In this document: piece by piece, positions 1-6,326 of the stretch | Layout of the letters: every line of letters begins with the position of its first letter | Numbering within the stretch: position 1 is the first letter of the stretch | Origin: CAYOEZ01 sp964402955 | Lineage (GTDB): Bacteria > Chloroflexota > DTOL01 > DAOUCN01 | Reading direction: 5' to 3' | DNA length: 7,545 nt | Assembly: GCA_964402955.1 (NCBI GenBank) | Contig: CAYOEZ010000225.1 | Span: forward strand, 1 to 7,545 | The notes under the pieces: model-generated | What the model saw: only the letters and a program-made list of their open reading frames with translations | Told to the model about the DNA's origin: nothing | Databases searched by the model: none | Program-made: the position numbers and the translations under genes

Positions 1-13
1 CCCTGCCTGCCCT

Positions 14-61
14 GGGCAGTCCAGGGGGCAGTCCAGGGGGCAGTCCAGGGGGCAGTCCAGG
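14..61 (+). repeat. Four 12-bp tandem repeats with G-quadruplex pattern
   Basis: Four exact head-to-tail copies of GGGCAGTCCAGG. At the unit junctions they create four runs of five G (24-28, 36-40, 48-52, 60-64), each pair separated by a 7-nt loop, which satisfies the standard G3+N1-7 quadruplex pattern on the + strand. That is the non-template strand for cpaF. The array is bracketed by exact inverted arms, CTGCCTGCCC at 3-12 and GGGCAGGCAG at 62-71, so the segment could instead fold as a large hairpin with the repeats in its loop. The repeat and its pattern are seen directly; folding and any effect on cpaF expression are inference. Confidence 0.9.
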
Positions 62-130
62 GGGCAGGCAGAATGACAGTTGGCCGATGTGCGGTAGTAG
101 TACTAAGAGACACGACGGGTACCGTTCCTG

Positions 131-136
131 AGGGAG
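131..136 (+). promoter_or_regulatory. Ribosome binding site of cpaF
   Basis: AGGGAG lies 6 nt before the ATG at 143. It supports that start over the internal in-frame ATG at 221, whose preceding G-run directly abuts the codon. Confidence 0.7.
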
Positions 137-142
137 TATGAT

Positions 143-1507
143 ATGGCACTACGGCGCATCCTGCCACAAGCGGCGGACACAGCACAGACAGCAGCACAAC
201 GTGATCCTGGCCAGTCGGGGATGACAACGACATCCCCCAACGACTGGCAGGCGTTAAAAAAACGCGTCCTGAATTACATCATTGCGTCGCTTCCGGCCGA
301 TGGCCAGTTTGCCACACCCGAACAAACGCAGCGCCAGGCGGAAATCCTTTTTGAAGAAGCCATGCAGCGCGAGACAATCATCATTCCGCGTAGTGTGCGC
401 CAGCGGCTGGTTGAGCAGATCATCGCCGATATTGTCGGCTTTGGCCCGCTCGATCAGTTGCTCCACGACGACACCATCACGGAAATCATGGTCAACGGTC
501 CCAACTCCATCTACATCGAACGCAGAGGCAAGCTCGAAAAAACTGACGTCCACTTCGATAGCAATGAGCACGTCACACGCATCATACACCGCATCTTGGC
601 GCCCATCGGACGGCACATCGATGAGTTTTCGCCCATGGTTGATGCCCGCCTCCCCGACGGCGCGCGTGTCAACGCTGTCATCCCTCCCGTCTCTCTGGTG
701 GGGCCGGTCATGAACGTGCGCCGCTTCCCCAAAAAGCGTCTCAACACGGCGGACCTCATCAACTACGGCACCGTTCCAGCCAATGTCATGGCCTTTTTTG
801 AAGCATCCGTGAAAGCCCGTCTCAACATCATCATCTCGGGCGGCACGGGCAGCGGCAAGACGACGCTGCTCAACGTGCTTTCGAGCTTCATCCCGGCGAC
901 GGAACGCATTGTGACCATCGAAGACGTCGCCGAGCTGCAATTGCAGCAGGACCACATCGTTACCCTGGAAGCGCGCAAGCCTAATTTGGAAGGCAAGGGC
1001 GAGATCGGCCTGCGCGAGTTGGTCATCAATGCCTTGCGTATGCGGCCCGATCGCATCGTCATGGGCGAAGTCCGCGGCAAGGAAGCGCTGGACATGCTGC
1101 AGGCCATGAATACCGGCCATGATGGAAGCCTTACAACCGCCCACTCCAATAGCCCGCGCGACACACTCTCACGTCTCGAGACAATGGTCATGATGGCCGG
1201 CTATCTCTTGCCCGTCAAGGCCATTCGCGAGCAAATCAGCCGCGCCATCAACCTGATCGTTCACGAGGAACGTCTGCGTGACGGCACGCGCCGGGTTGTG
1301 GCAGTCACTGAGGTTGTGGGCATGGAGGGCGAACTGATCGTCCTGCAAGACATCTTCACCTTCGCCCAGCAGGGTATGCGCGAAGGCAAGATCGTCGGCG
1401 AACTCAAAGCCACCGGCGTGCGGCCACGCTGCTATGAGCAGATCTTGCAGTATGGGCTGACTTTGCCGCCCGACCTCTTTGGTAAGATAGGTTTTCAGAC
1501 GCGCTAG
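143..1507 (+). CDS. cpaF: Tad/Flp pilus secretion ATPase CpaF (TadA), GspE/VirB11 superfamily
   Basis: Cytoplasmic hexameric ATPase that powers assembly of Flp/Tad pilins through the TadB-TadC platform. The 454-residue product is of normal family length. Residues 1-90 form a variable, Gln/Ala/Thr-rich N-terminal part without an FHA domain. The N-terminal subdomain contains the IVGFGPLDQLL segment (97-107) and MVNGP (116-120). The motor core has Walker A GGTGSGKTT (233-241, Lys239), the Asp box around RIVTIEDVAELQL (255-267), Walker B RIVMGEV (304-310, Glu309) and the His box GHDGSLTTAH (325-334, His326 and His334). All catalytic elements are intact, so it should be active. It is the first gene of the + strand operon seen here, 18 bases before tadB. 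It could in principle belong to another CpaF-class secretion system, but the tadB/tadC neighbours argue strongly for Tad. Confidence 0.97.
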   Translation: MALRRILPQAADTAQTAAQRDPGQSGMTTTSPNDWQALKKRVLNYIIASLPADGQFATPEQTQRQAEILFEEAMQRETIIIPRSVRQRLVEQIIADIVGFGPLDQLLHDDTITEIMVNGPNSIYIERRGKLEKTDVHFDSNEHVTRIIHRILAPIGRHIDEFSPMVDARLPDGARVNAVIPPVSLVGPVMNVRRFPKKRLNTADLINYGTVPANVMAFFEASVKARLNIIISGGTGSGKTTLLNVLSSFIPATERIVTIEDVAELQLQQDHIVTLEARKPNLEGKGEIGLRELVINALRMRPDRIVMGEVRGKEALDMLQAMNTGHDGSLTTAHSNSPRDTLSRLETMVMMAGYLLPVKAIREQISRAINLIVHEERLRDGTRRVVAVTEVVGMEGELIVLQDIFTFAQQGMREGKIVGELKATGVRPRCYEQILQYGLTLPPDLFGKIGFQTR

Positions 1508-1525
1508 CGGAGACGGGGGAGACGG

Positions 1526-2479
1526 ATGAGCACGTATCAGATGGGTGCGATAGCGGCCGCGACAGGAATCAGCATTTTCCTGCTGTTCGTGGGCGTGGTA
1601 TCGATGCTCCAGCGCAAGCACGAGTCTGTCCAGCGACTGGAGAACTACGTCAGTCCTGACCAGTCGACGGCAAACATCGACCAGTCGGCGGCGGGACCGT
1701 TGGCCGATATTGACCATTGGCTTGCGCACATGAGCCTTGGCACATCCATCTCACGCAGTTTGGCCCAGGCCGACATCAAGCTGACGGTGTCCGAATACCT
1801 TCTCCTGCACCTCGCCATGTTGGCTGCCGGTCTGCTCATTGGCCCGCTGCTCTTCCATTCGGCGATCGGTGGGGTTTTCCTGGCTGTTCCTTTACTGCTG
1901 CTCCCCAAACTCTACGTTGCCGGCGCCCAACGCAAGCGTTTGCAGGCCTTCAACGAGCAACTGCCGTCCGCTCTGGACAGCCTGAGCAACTCGCTGCGCG
2001 GCGGCTATGGTTTGGTTCAGGCGATGAAGCTCGTCTCGACCGAAATGCCGCCGCCCCTGGCCAATGAGTTTCAGCGCGTCGTCTCTGAGGTCAGCTATGG
2101 TCTGCCCTATGATATGGCCTTCAAGAACATGCTGCGGCGCAACAACAGCCCGGATCTGAGCATGGTTGTGACCGCAATCGAGATCAACCTGGAAGTTGGC
2201 GGTAACCTCTCGGATATTCTCGACAATATCGGCGCCATCATTCGCGACCGTGTGCGCATTCAGGGCCAGGTGAAGGCCTACACCTCACAAACCCGCCTGT
2301 CGTCTACGGTCTTGACCGGCTTGCCCTTTGGCCTGGGCCTGCTCATTTTCATGGTCAACCCCACCTACCTGTCCGCGTTGTGGTCGACCACGATGGGATT
2401 GATCATGATGGGCATCGCGGTCACAATGGTGATGATCGGTAGCATTGTCCTATCGAAGCTGGCAAAGATAGATGTGTAG
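1526..2479 (+). CDS. tadB: Tad pilus inner-membrane platform protein TadB
   Basis: A 317-residue integral membrane protein of the GspF/PilC (T2SSF) superfamily. It is thought to sit with TadC as the membrane platform on which CpaF acts. Predicted membrane segments lie at about 5-28, a long hydrophobic stretch at 90-134 (probably two helices), 260-278 and 288-311. The cytoplasmic T2SSF domain spans about 141-258, with the family-typical LPSALDSLSNSLRGGYGL (146-163), a conserved EINLEVGGNLSDILDNI block (219-235) and the following R-x-R-I-x-G-Q-V-K-A region (242-251). The ATG start has GGAG at 1518-1521, with a rather short 4-nt spacing. It is separated from tadC by 12 bases, so the two are almost certainly co-translated. 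Within the TadB/TadC pair it is called TadB because of its order after cpaF and the EVGGNLSDIL form of the motif. Confidence 0.94.
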   Translation: MSTYQMGAIAAATGISIFLLFVGVVSMLQRKHESVQRLENYVSPDQSTANIDQSAAGPLADIDHWLAHMSLGTSISRSLAQADIKLTVSEYLLLHLAMLAAGLLIGPLLFHSAIGGVFLAVPLLLLPKLYVAGAQRKRLQAFNEQLPSALDSLSNSLRGGYGLVQAMKLVSTEMPPPLANEFQRVVSEVSYGLPYDMAFKNMLRRNNSPDLSMVVTAIEINLEVGGNLSDILDNIGAIIRDRVRIQGQVKAYTSQTRLSSTVLTGLPFGLGLLIFMVNPTYLSALWSTTMGLIMMGIAVTMVMIGSIVLSKLAKIDV

Positions 2480-2491
2480 GAGCACGCAACC

Positions 2492-3406
2492 ATGATACCA
2501 GTTGTCTTGCTCGGCGCCTTTCTCGGGCTAACGGTTCTTGTGCTCGGTGTTATGCTCGAGCGCAAGGACAGTACGCTGCAGGCGCGCCTGGCCCGCTACG
2601 CGCAGCCGACGGTGTCGCTTGAGGACATGGAGCTGAGCCTGCCCATCGCTGAGCGCCTGCTGTTGCCCACCCTGCACCGTCTCACAGACCTCATCTTTCG
2701 CATGACGCCGAATGCGCAGGTGGCCTTGACCCGCCAGAATATGATCAGGGCAGGCCTCCTCAGCACCATGAGCGTGCCACAGTTCCAGACCCGGCGCTTG
2801 ACGGTCGCCCTGGTCCTCGGCGGCGGCTTCATCTTCTACGGCAGCCTCATGCACTTGCCCCCCGTGACATCGTTCGCGCTCGCGCTGCCACTGATGATCC
2901 TTGGCTTCATGCTGCCATCGATGTGGCTGGGCAGTCAGGTCAAGCAGCGTCAGAAGGCCATCCAGAAAGCGCTACCCGATGCGATTGACTTGCTGACGGT
3001 ATGCGTGGAAGCCGGCTCGGGTTTCGATGCCTCTCTGGCCAGAGTGGTGCAGAAGAGACATGACCCCCTGGCCGAAGAGCTGGAGCGACTGTTGGCCGAT
3101 CTGCGTATGGGACGCGTGCGCCGCGACGCACTGAAGGACCTGGCCGACCGCACCGGCGTCATCGATGTGCAGTCGTTTGTCAGCGCCCTTATCCAGGCCG
3201 ATTTGCTCGGCGTCGGCCTAGTCAAAGTGCTGCGTGTGCAGTCTGACCAGATGCGCCAGCAGCGCCGCCTGCGCGCCGAAGGGGAGGCGCTCAAGGCCCC
3301 CATCAAAATGCTCTTTCCGATGATCTTTCTCATCTTTCCGGCTGTCTACATTGTCATTCTTGGGCCAGCGGCGATGCAACTGATGAAGGCATTTGGAGGG
3401 GGCTAG
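2492..3406 (+). CDS. tadC: Tad pilus inner-membrane platform protein TadC
   Basis: A 304-residue T2SSF-family membrane protein, partner of TadB in the Tad platform. There is an N-terminal membrane anchor at about 2-21, a hydrophobic pair at about 103-146, the cytoplasmic T2SSF domain at about 155-265 and a C-terminal hydrophobic hairpin (270-296). TadC-typical segments are LPDAIDLLTVCVEAGSGFDA (161-180) and the closing IKMLFPMIFLIFPAVYIVIL (271-290), a hallmark of this family's C-terminus. The Shine-Dalgarno AGGAG (2478-2482) overlaps the tadB stop codon and sits 9 nt before the ATG, which indicates translational coupling. No frameshift or missing segment is visible. Confidence 0.94.
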   Translation: MIPVVLLGAFLGLTVLVLGVMLERKDSTLQARLARYAQPTVSLEDMELSLPIAERLLLPTLHRLTDLIFRMTPNAQVALTRQNMIRAGLLSTMSVPQFQTRRLTVALVLGGGFIFYGSLMHLPPVTSFALALPLMILGFMLPSMWLGSQVKQRQKAIQKALPDAIDLLTVCVEAGSGFDASLARVVQKRHDPLAEELERLLADLRMGRVRRDALKDLADRTGVIDVQSFVSALIQADLLGVGLVKVLRVQSDQMRQQRRLRAEGEALKAPIKMLFPMIFLIFPAVYIVILGPAAMQLMKAFGGG

Positions 3407-3420
3407 CTCTGGACAACATA

Positions 3421-3427
3421 GGGGGAG
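3421..3427 (+). promoter_or_regulatory. Ribosome binding site that sets the prepilin peptidase start
   Basis: GGGGGAG ends 8 nt before the ATG at 3436. It abuts and overlaps the alternative in-frame GTG at 3427, so it cannot serve that codon. It is therefore the basis for choosing 3436. Confidence 0.65.
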
Positions 3428-3435
3428 TGCTTATC

Positions 3436-4038
3436 ATGGTCGCCTGGGCTGCTGTGGGCGCCGCGTTGACGCCATTGGTGCATAGGGCGATCGCTCATCT
3501 GTCGGTCGGACTCGAGCAGGTTACGCAGCGCGCAACACTGCGTCGCCGCCTCATAGCCATTGTGTTGGCCACCCTCTTTGGCTGGTTCGCCTGGCAGCAC
3601 GGGCTGACCTGGCGTACCATCGTCTACAGCATCTACACGGTGATCTTTGTCATTGTCACCAGCATAGACATCGACCACCATCTCATCCTCAACCGGGTGC
3701 TGGCGCCGGCGGCACTGTTTGCCCTGCTCGTTGCGCCAACGATGCCGGACATGACACTGAGCAGAGCCCTCATCGGCGCTGCCGCCGGCTTTGCCGTGCT
3801 TCTCCTGCCTGCTCTCATCATGCCTGGCGGCATGGGCGCCGGCGATGTGAAGCTCGCTGCTTTCCTGGGCATGGCCACGGGTTTCCCGGCTGTCCTGACC
3901 ACGCTGGCGACGGGGATCGTGTTGGGGGGCGTGGCGACTCTTGTCCTGCTCACAACCCGGCGCATCGGCCGCCGCGACTACATCCCCTATGGACCATTCC
4001 TTGTAGCAGGGGCAATGCTGGTCCTCATGCGCTGGTGA
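3436..4038 (+). CDS. A24-family prepilin peptidase (TadV/CpaA/PilD-type)
   Basis: A polytopic membrane aspartic protease that removes the leader peptide from Flp prepilins at the cytoplasmic face. The 200-residue product has about six to seven hydrophobic segments (for example 38-53, 61-77, 88-101, 111-128, 147-175). The first Asp motif is SIDIDHHLILN (76-86, with Asp78 and Asp80). The second is the diagnostic GAGDVK (134-139, catalytic Asp137). The C-terminus carries YIPYGPFLVAGA, typical of PilD-like members. The N-terminal zinc/methyltransferase domain of full-length PilD is absent: there is no CxxC pair, and the protein is about 90 residues shorter than PilD. This fits the short TadV/CpaA form. 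In the first motif the usual Pro after Leu-Ile or Leu-Leu is Leu (LILN). The upstream in-frame GTG at 3427 is the alternative start. The job follows from the Tad context. Confidence 0.9.
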   Translation: MVAWAAVGAALTPLVHRAIAHLSVGLEQVTQRATLRRRLIAIVLATLFGWFAWQHGLTWRTIVYSIYTVIFVIVTSIDIDHHLILNRVLAPAALFALLVAPTMPDMTLSRALIGAAAGFAVLLLPALIMPGGMGAGDVKLAAFLGMATGFPAVLTTLATGIVLGGVATLVLLTTRRIGRRDYIPYGPFLVAGAMLVLMRW

Positions 4039-4045
4039 AAAAGGG
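4038..4045 (+). promoter_or_regulatory. Ribosome binding site of the DUF192 gene
   Basis: A purine run AAAAAGGG lies 4 nt before the ATG at 4050. The alternative GTG at 4035, which overlaps the previous stop as GTGA, has no Shine-Dalgarno of its own and would depend on coupling. This favours 4050, though not decisively. Confidence 0.5.
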
Positions 4046-4049
4046 CAAT

Positions 4050-4403
4050 ATGACAGCAACTGTGCGCGTTCTCAACCCGGACAAGGGTACCATTGTCGCC
4101 GAACAGGTGGAGCTTGCAACATCATTCTTCACGCGTCTAGGCGGTCTACTGGGTCGCCAGGGCCTGAACGACGGACAGGGCATGCTCATTCGCCCGACCG
4201 ACAGCATCCATACTTTCTTCATGAGATTCCCGATCGACGTCATCTTCCTCGATCGCTCGGATCGTGTCCTCCGCCTTATCGCGGAGATGGGACCCAATCG
4301 CATCAGCCCGCTGGTCCGGCATGGGCGCACCGTGATCGAGCTGCCCGCCGGCGCACTCGCCCGCAGCAAGACGCAGGTGGGCGATCAACTCACGCTCGAA
4401 TAG
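4050..4403 (+). CDS. DUF192 family protein
   Basis: A small protein of 117 residues (122 if the overlapping GTG at 4035 is used) with the whole DUF192 signature. It shows RLGGLLGR (29-36), a GMLI segment at 44-47, SIHTFFMRFPIDVIFLD (52-68) and VIELPAGA (95-102), followed by a QVGDQL ending. There is no signal peptide or membrane segment, so it is predicted to be cytoplasmic. Many homologues carry an N-terminal signal or lipoprotein sequence, which this one lacks. The biochemical role of DUF192 is not established. It is the last gene of the Tad operon and its reading frame almost touches the prepilin peptidase stop, so co-transcription is very likely. A role in pilus biogenesis is only guilt by association. 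Confidence 0.92.
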   Translation: MTATVRVLNPDKGTIVAEQVELATSFFTRLGGLLGRQGLNDGQGMLIRPTDSIHTFFMRFPIDVIFLDRSDRVLRLIAEMGPNRISPLVRHGRTVIELPAGALARSKTQVGDQLTLE

Positions 4404-4419
4404 CACCCCCATAGACATA

Positions 4420-4461
4420 GACGGAGAAGGCCGGATGAGATCTCATCCGGCCTTCTCCGTC
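4420..4461. terminator. Perfect 42-bp palindrome, putative bidirectional terminator
   Basis: Two 21-bp arms meet with no spacer: GGAGAAGGCCGGATGAGA (4423-4440) is mirrored exactly by TCTCATCCGGCCTTCTCC (4441-4458), and three more pairs extend each side. The centre is AGATCT. The palindrome sits 16 bases after the DUF192 stop and 19 bases before the stop of the convergent gene, the expected place for a shared terminator. Neither side has a T-tract, so it is not a textbook intrinsic terminator. It may act as a U-less hairpin, a 3'-end stabiliser or a protein-binding site. The palindrome is seen directly; its function is inferred. Confidence 0.75.
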
Positions 4462-4480
4462 CACGTCACACCGCGAACGA

Positions 4481-6292
4481 CTAACGCCCGTAGGTCTTGG
4501 TGACGTAGGCCACCCATGCCCGATCAAAGTCGGCAAACGCCACGCCCGCGCTATCGCGCAGCGCCTGATCGAAGGTGCGATCTTGCAGCGCCGACAACAG
4601 CTTGGGCAGGAGCGATGCCCCGTACGTCTTGACCATGTAGTCCACAACGGTGTGCGCTGTAATCGCGCCGCCCAGATAGTTGTAGGTCTGCCCATCCAGA
4701 CTGCGCAGGCTGGCAATGCGGCGCATCGAGACAAGACTGCGTATGTACTGCTGGCGGGCGTCATTCCACAAGCGCGCTTCATAGCTTGCCAGGCCATCGC
4801 GCAGCCAGGTCGGCATATTGGGAACGGCATTCAGCGCCAGCCGCGTCATTTCAACCTGCACGCCCCTGAGGATGTCGGTGCTCTCAGTCGGATTGTCACG
4901 ATTGGGCGCCAACAACCAGATGTGCTCCTGATCGACGATATTGCCGACCTGATCGGCTGGGACAGTTGTGCGCAGCGCCTGGTTGTACTCCTCTCGCGTT
5001 GAGAAAAGCCGCACATCCACTGCTCCAAGGCTCAGACCAGTCTCATCGGCAAGCCGCGTCTTGATCGTCTGCATGGCATCCAGCACATCGAGCGCACCCT
5101 GGCGGTCGCTTTCCCGGAACGTCACGGTAAAGTTGTCACGCGTCAGGCGGCCAGCTTCAGACTGTGGCGGCTCAGGCGTGCCGGCCACGGTTGGCGTCGG
5201 CAGGAGAGCGGGCGACGGCAGCGCTGTCGCCGTTGCGGGAGCCGTGGTGGCTGACGGCGACGGCTTGACCGTCGGCGTTTGTGACGGGGCAGCAGCGGCA
5301 GCCTGTGATGGCGCCGCCGTGGCCGTTGCGGTCTGCGCTGGCGCCAATGTCGCCGTCAGGGACGGCAGCGGGGTGTGTGTGAATGACGGCGTGCCCGTCG
5401 CTGTGCTCGTTGCTGTGCTCGTGGCTGTGCTCGTGGCTGTGCTCGTGGACGTCGGCGTGTCTGTGGGTAGCGGGGTCGCAGTCAACAATGCAGTCGGCGT
5501 CGCCGCTGGCAGTGTTGTGGCGGGCGACGACGACGGTTGGGGTCCCACTGGCGTAGACGTGATCGACGTCGCCGCCACGGCAACGGTGGTCGTCACAGCA
5601 GCCGAGGGAAGCGCAAGCGGCGTTTTCGTCGGTCCCGGTGTTTGCGCCGCAACGATCGCAGCTTCACTCTCGACATCTAGCCCGGCGATAGCAATGGCGC
5701 CGACCTTCGGCACAAACGTAATACTGAGAACATTCGCCGTCACTTTGGCAGAGAACGTGAGGTCATAAGCTCTGTAGAGGCCTGCCGTTTTGGCGATATC
5801 CACAGACCCAAGCACACGCTGGCCCTGGCAGAATATATCAAAGACATTCGTACCTGCGCCGGCCGTGACATAAAGCTCAGCGAAGCGCAGCGTCACCCGA
5901 TACTGCCCATTGGGCACATCGAAGCGATAGCCAGTAGGATCCTGGCGCTGCGTCTGGTACACCCTGGATGCAGACGTTCCAGCGACGGGCCGGCTTGCGC
6001 CAATGACTTGCATCCAGCGTGGGCCAAGATAGCCCCAGCCGACAGTCGAGCCATCGGTCCCGGCCGGAGCATAGGGACGATCGGCCTCCGAGGTCATCCC
6101 TGAGACAGCATCGGCAAAGCCGCCGCCGCCGGCGTCGACACGCACCACGACGTTGGCGCCAGATGGAGCGACAGGCGAAGGGCTCGCAGCCGGCGCCGCT
6201 GTCTTGTCATCAGCCAGAACTGGCGACGCAGTACTCAAGACACAAAGACAGAATAAGACCAGAACAGTGCAGCACGCTATTCTCCGGCGCAT
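4481..6292 (-). CDS. Secreted malectin-domain protein with degenerate MA-family peptidase-like domain
   Basis: A 603-residue exported protein. Residues 1-27 are a Sec signal peptide (Arg-rich start, hydrophobic core, likely cut after SPVLA). Residues about 47-209 match a malectin carbohydrate-binding domain: VVVRVDAGGGGF (48-59), VYQTQR (111-116), GYRFDVPNGQYRVTLRFAEL (121-140), NVFDI (149-153), IAGLDVE (202-208). Residues about 216-380 are a Thr/Pro/Ala/Ser-rich linker. Residues about 386-603 resemble MA-family gluzincin peptidases, with the VDVRLFSTREEY lead-in, the active-site helix, WLRDGLASYEA and the usual YGASLLPKLL...QALRDSAGV...FDRAWVAYV ending. The expected HExxH reads VEMTR (480-484) and the expected Glu of the WLxEG motif is Asp499, so no zinc ligand survives. 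Proteolysis is unlikely and ligand binding is more plausible. The start at 6292 is chosen because a signal peptide and a Shine-Dalgarno follow it and precede it respectively. The ORF stays open to 6538 but only across the upstream gene. It is the second gene of its operon. Confidence 0.85.
   Translation of the reverse strand: MRRRIACCTVLVLFCLCVLSTASPVLADDKTAAPAASPSPVAPSGANVVVRVDAGGGGFADAVSGMTSEADRPYAPAGTDGSTVGWGYLGPRWMQVIGASRPVAGTSASRVYQTQRQDPTGYRFDVPNGQYRVTLRFAELYVTAGAGTNVFDIFCQGQRVLGSVDIAKTAGLYRAYDLTFSAKVTANVLSITFVPKVGAIAIAGLDVESEAAIVAAQTPGPTKTPLALPSAAVTTTVAVAATSITSTPVGPQPSSSPATTLPAATPTALLTATPLPTDTPTSTSTATSTATSTATSTATGTPSFTHTPLPSLTATLAPAQTATATAAPSQAAAAAPSQTPTVKPSPSATTAPATATALPSPALLPTPTVAGTPEPPQSEAGRLTRDNFTVTFRESDRQGALDVLDAMQTIKTRLADETGLSLGAVDVRLFSTREEYNQALRTTVPADQVGNIVDQEHIWLLAPNRDNPTESTDILRGVQVEMTRLALNAVPNMPTWLRDGLASYEARLWNDARQQYIRSLVSMRRIASLRSLDGQTYNYLGGAITAHTVVDYMVKTYGASLLPKLLSALQDRTFDQALRDSAGVAFADFDRAWVAYVTKTYGR
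5401..5448 (-). repeat. 12-bp coding minisatellite (Thr-Ser-Thr-Ala linker)
   Basis: Four 12-bp units (CTGTGCTCGTGG on the + strand; the first copy differs by one base) encode successive Thr-Ser-Thr-Ala-type tetrapeptides in the linker, about residues 282-297. A length divisible by three keeps the frame on gain or loss of units, so linker length could vary between strains. Confidence 0.9.
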
Positions 6293-6298
6293 GGTCGT

Positions 6299-6305
6299 CC
6301 TTCCT
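6299..6305 (-). promoter_or_regulatory. Ribosome binding site of the malectin-protein gene
   Basis: On the - strand AGGAAGG ends 6 nt before the ATG at 6292. It is directly followed by the signal-peptide start and shows that the longer open frame running back to 6538 is not the translated form. Confidence 0.8.
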
Positions 6306-6326
6306 GTTGTGACGTACGAGACATGC

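Noticed and set aside
14..61. Reading the 12-bp repeats as a CRISPR array
   Set aside because: The units are contiguous with no unique spacers and are far too short for CRISPR repeats.
80..106. Possible promoter TTGGCC ... TACTAA upstream of cpaF
   Set aside because: The spacing is only 15 bp and both boxes match poorly. The operon may be transcribed from further upstream.
254..1144. A 296-codon open frame on the - strand inside cpaF
   Set aside because: It is antisense to a fully conserved ATPase, has no recognisable domain and is explained by GC-rich codon bias.
3403..4059. A 218-codon open frame on the - strand opposite the prepilin peptidase
   Set aside because: It is a low-complexity His/Gln/Asp/Arg-rich translation antisense to a gene with clear catalytic motifs, so it is a shadow.
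4968..5768. A 266-codon + strand open frame rich in Val/Ala/Gly repeats
   Set aside because: It is the antisense reading of the Thr/Pro/Ala linker; the repetition comes from the linker's codons. The sense protein has a signal peptide and two domains.
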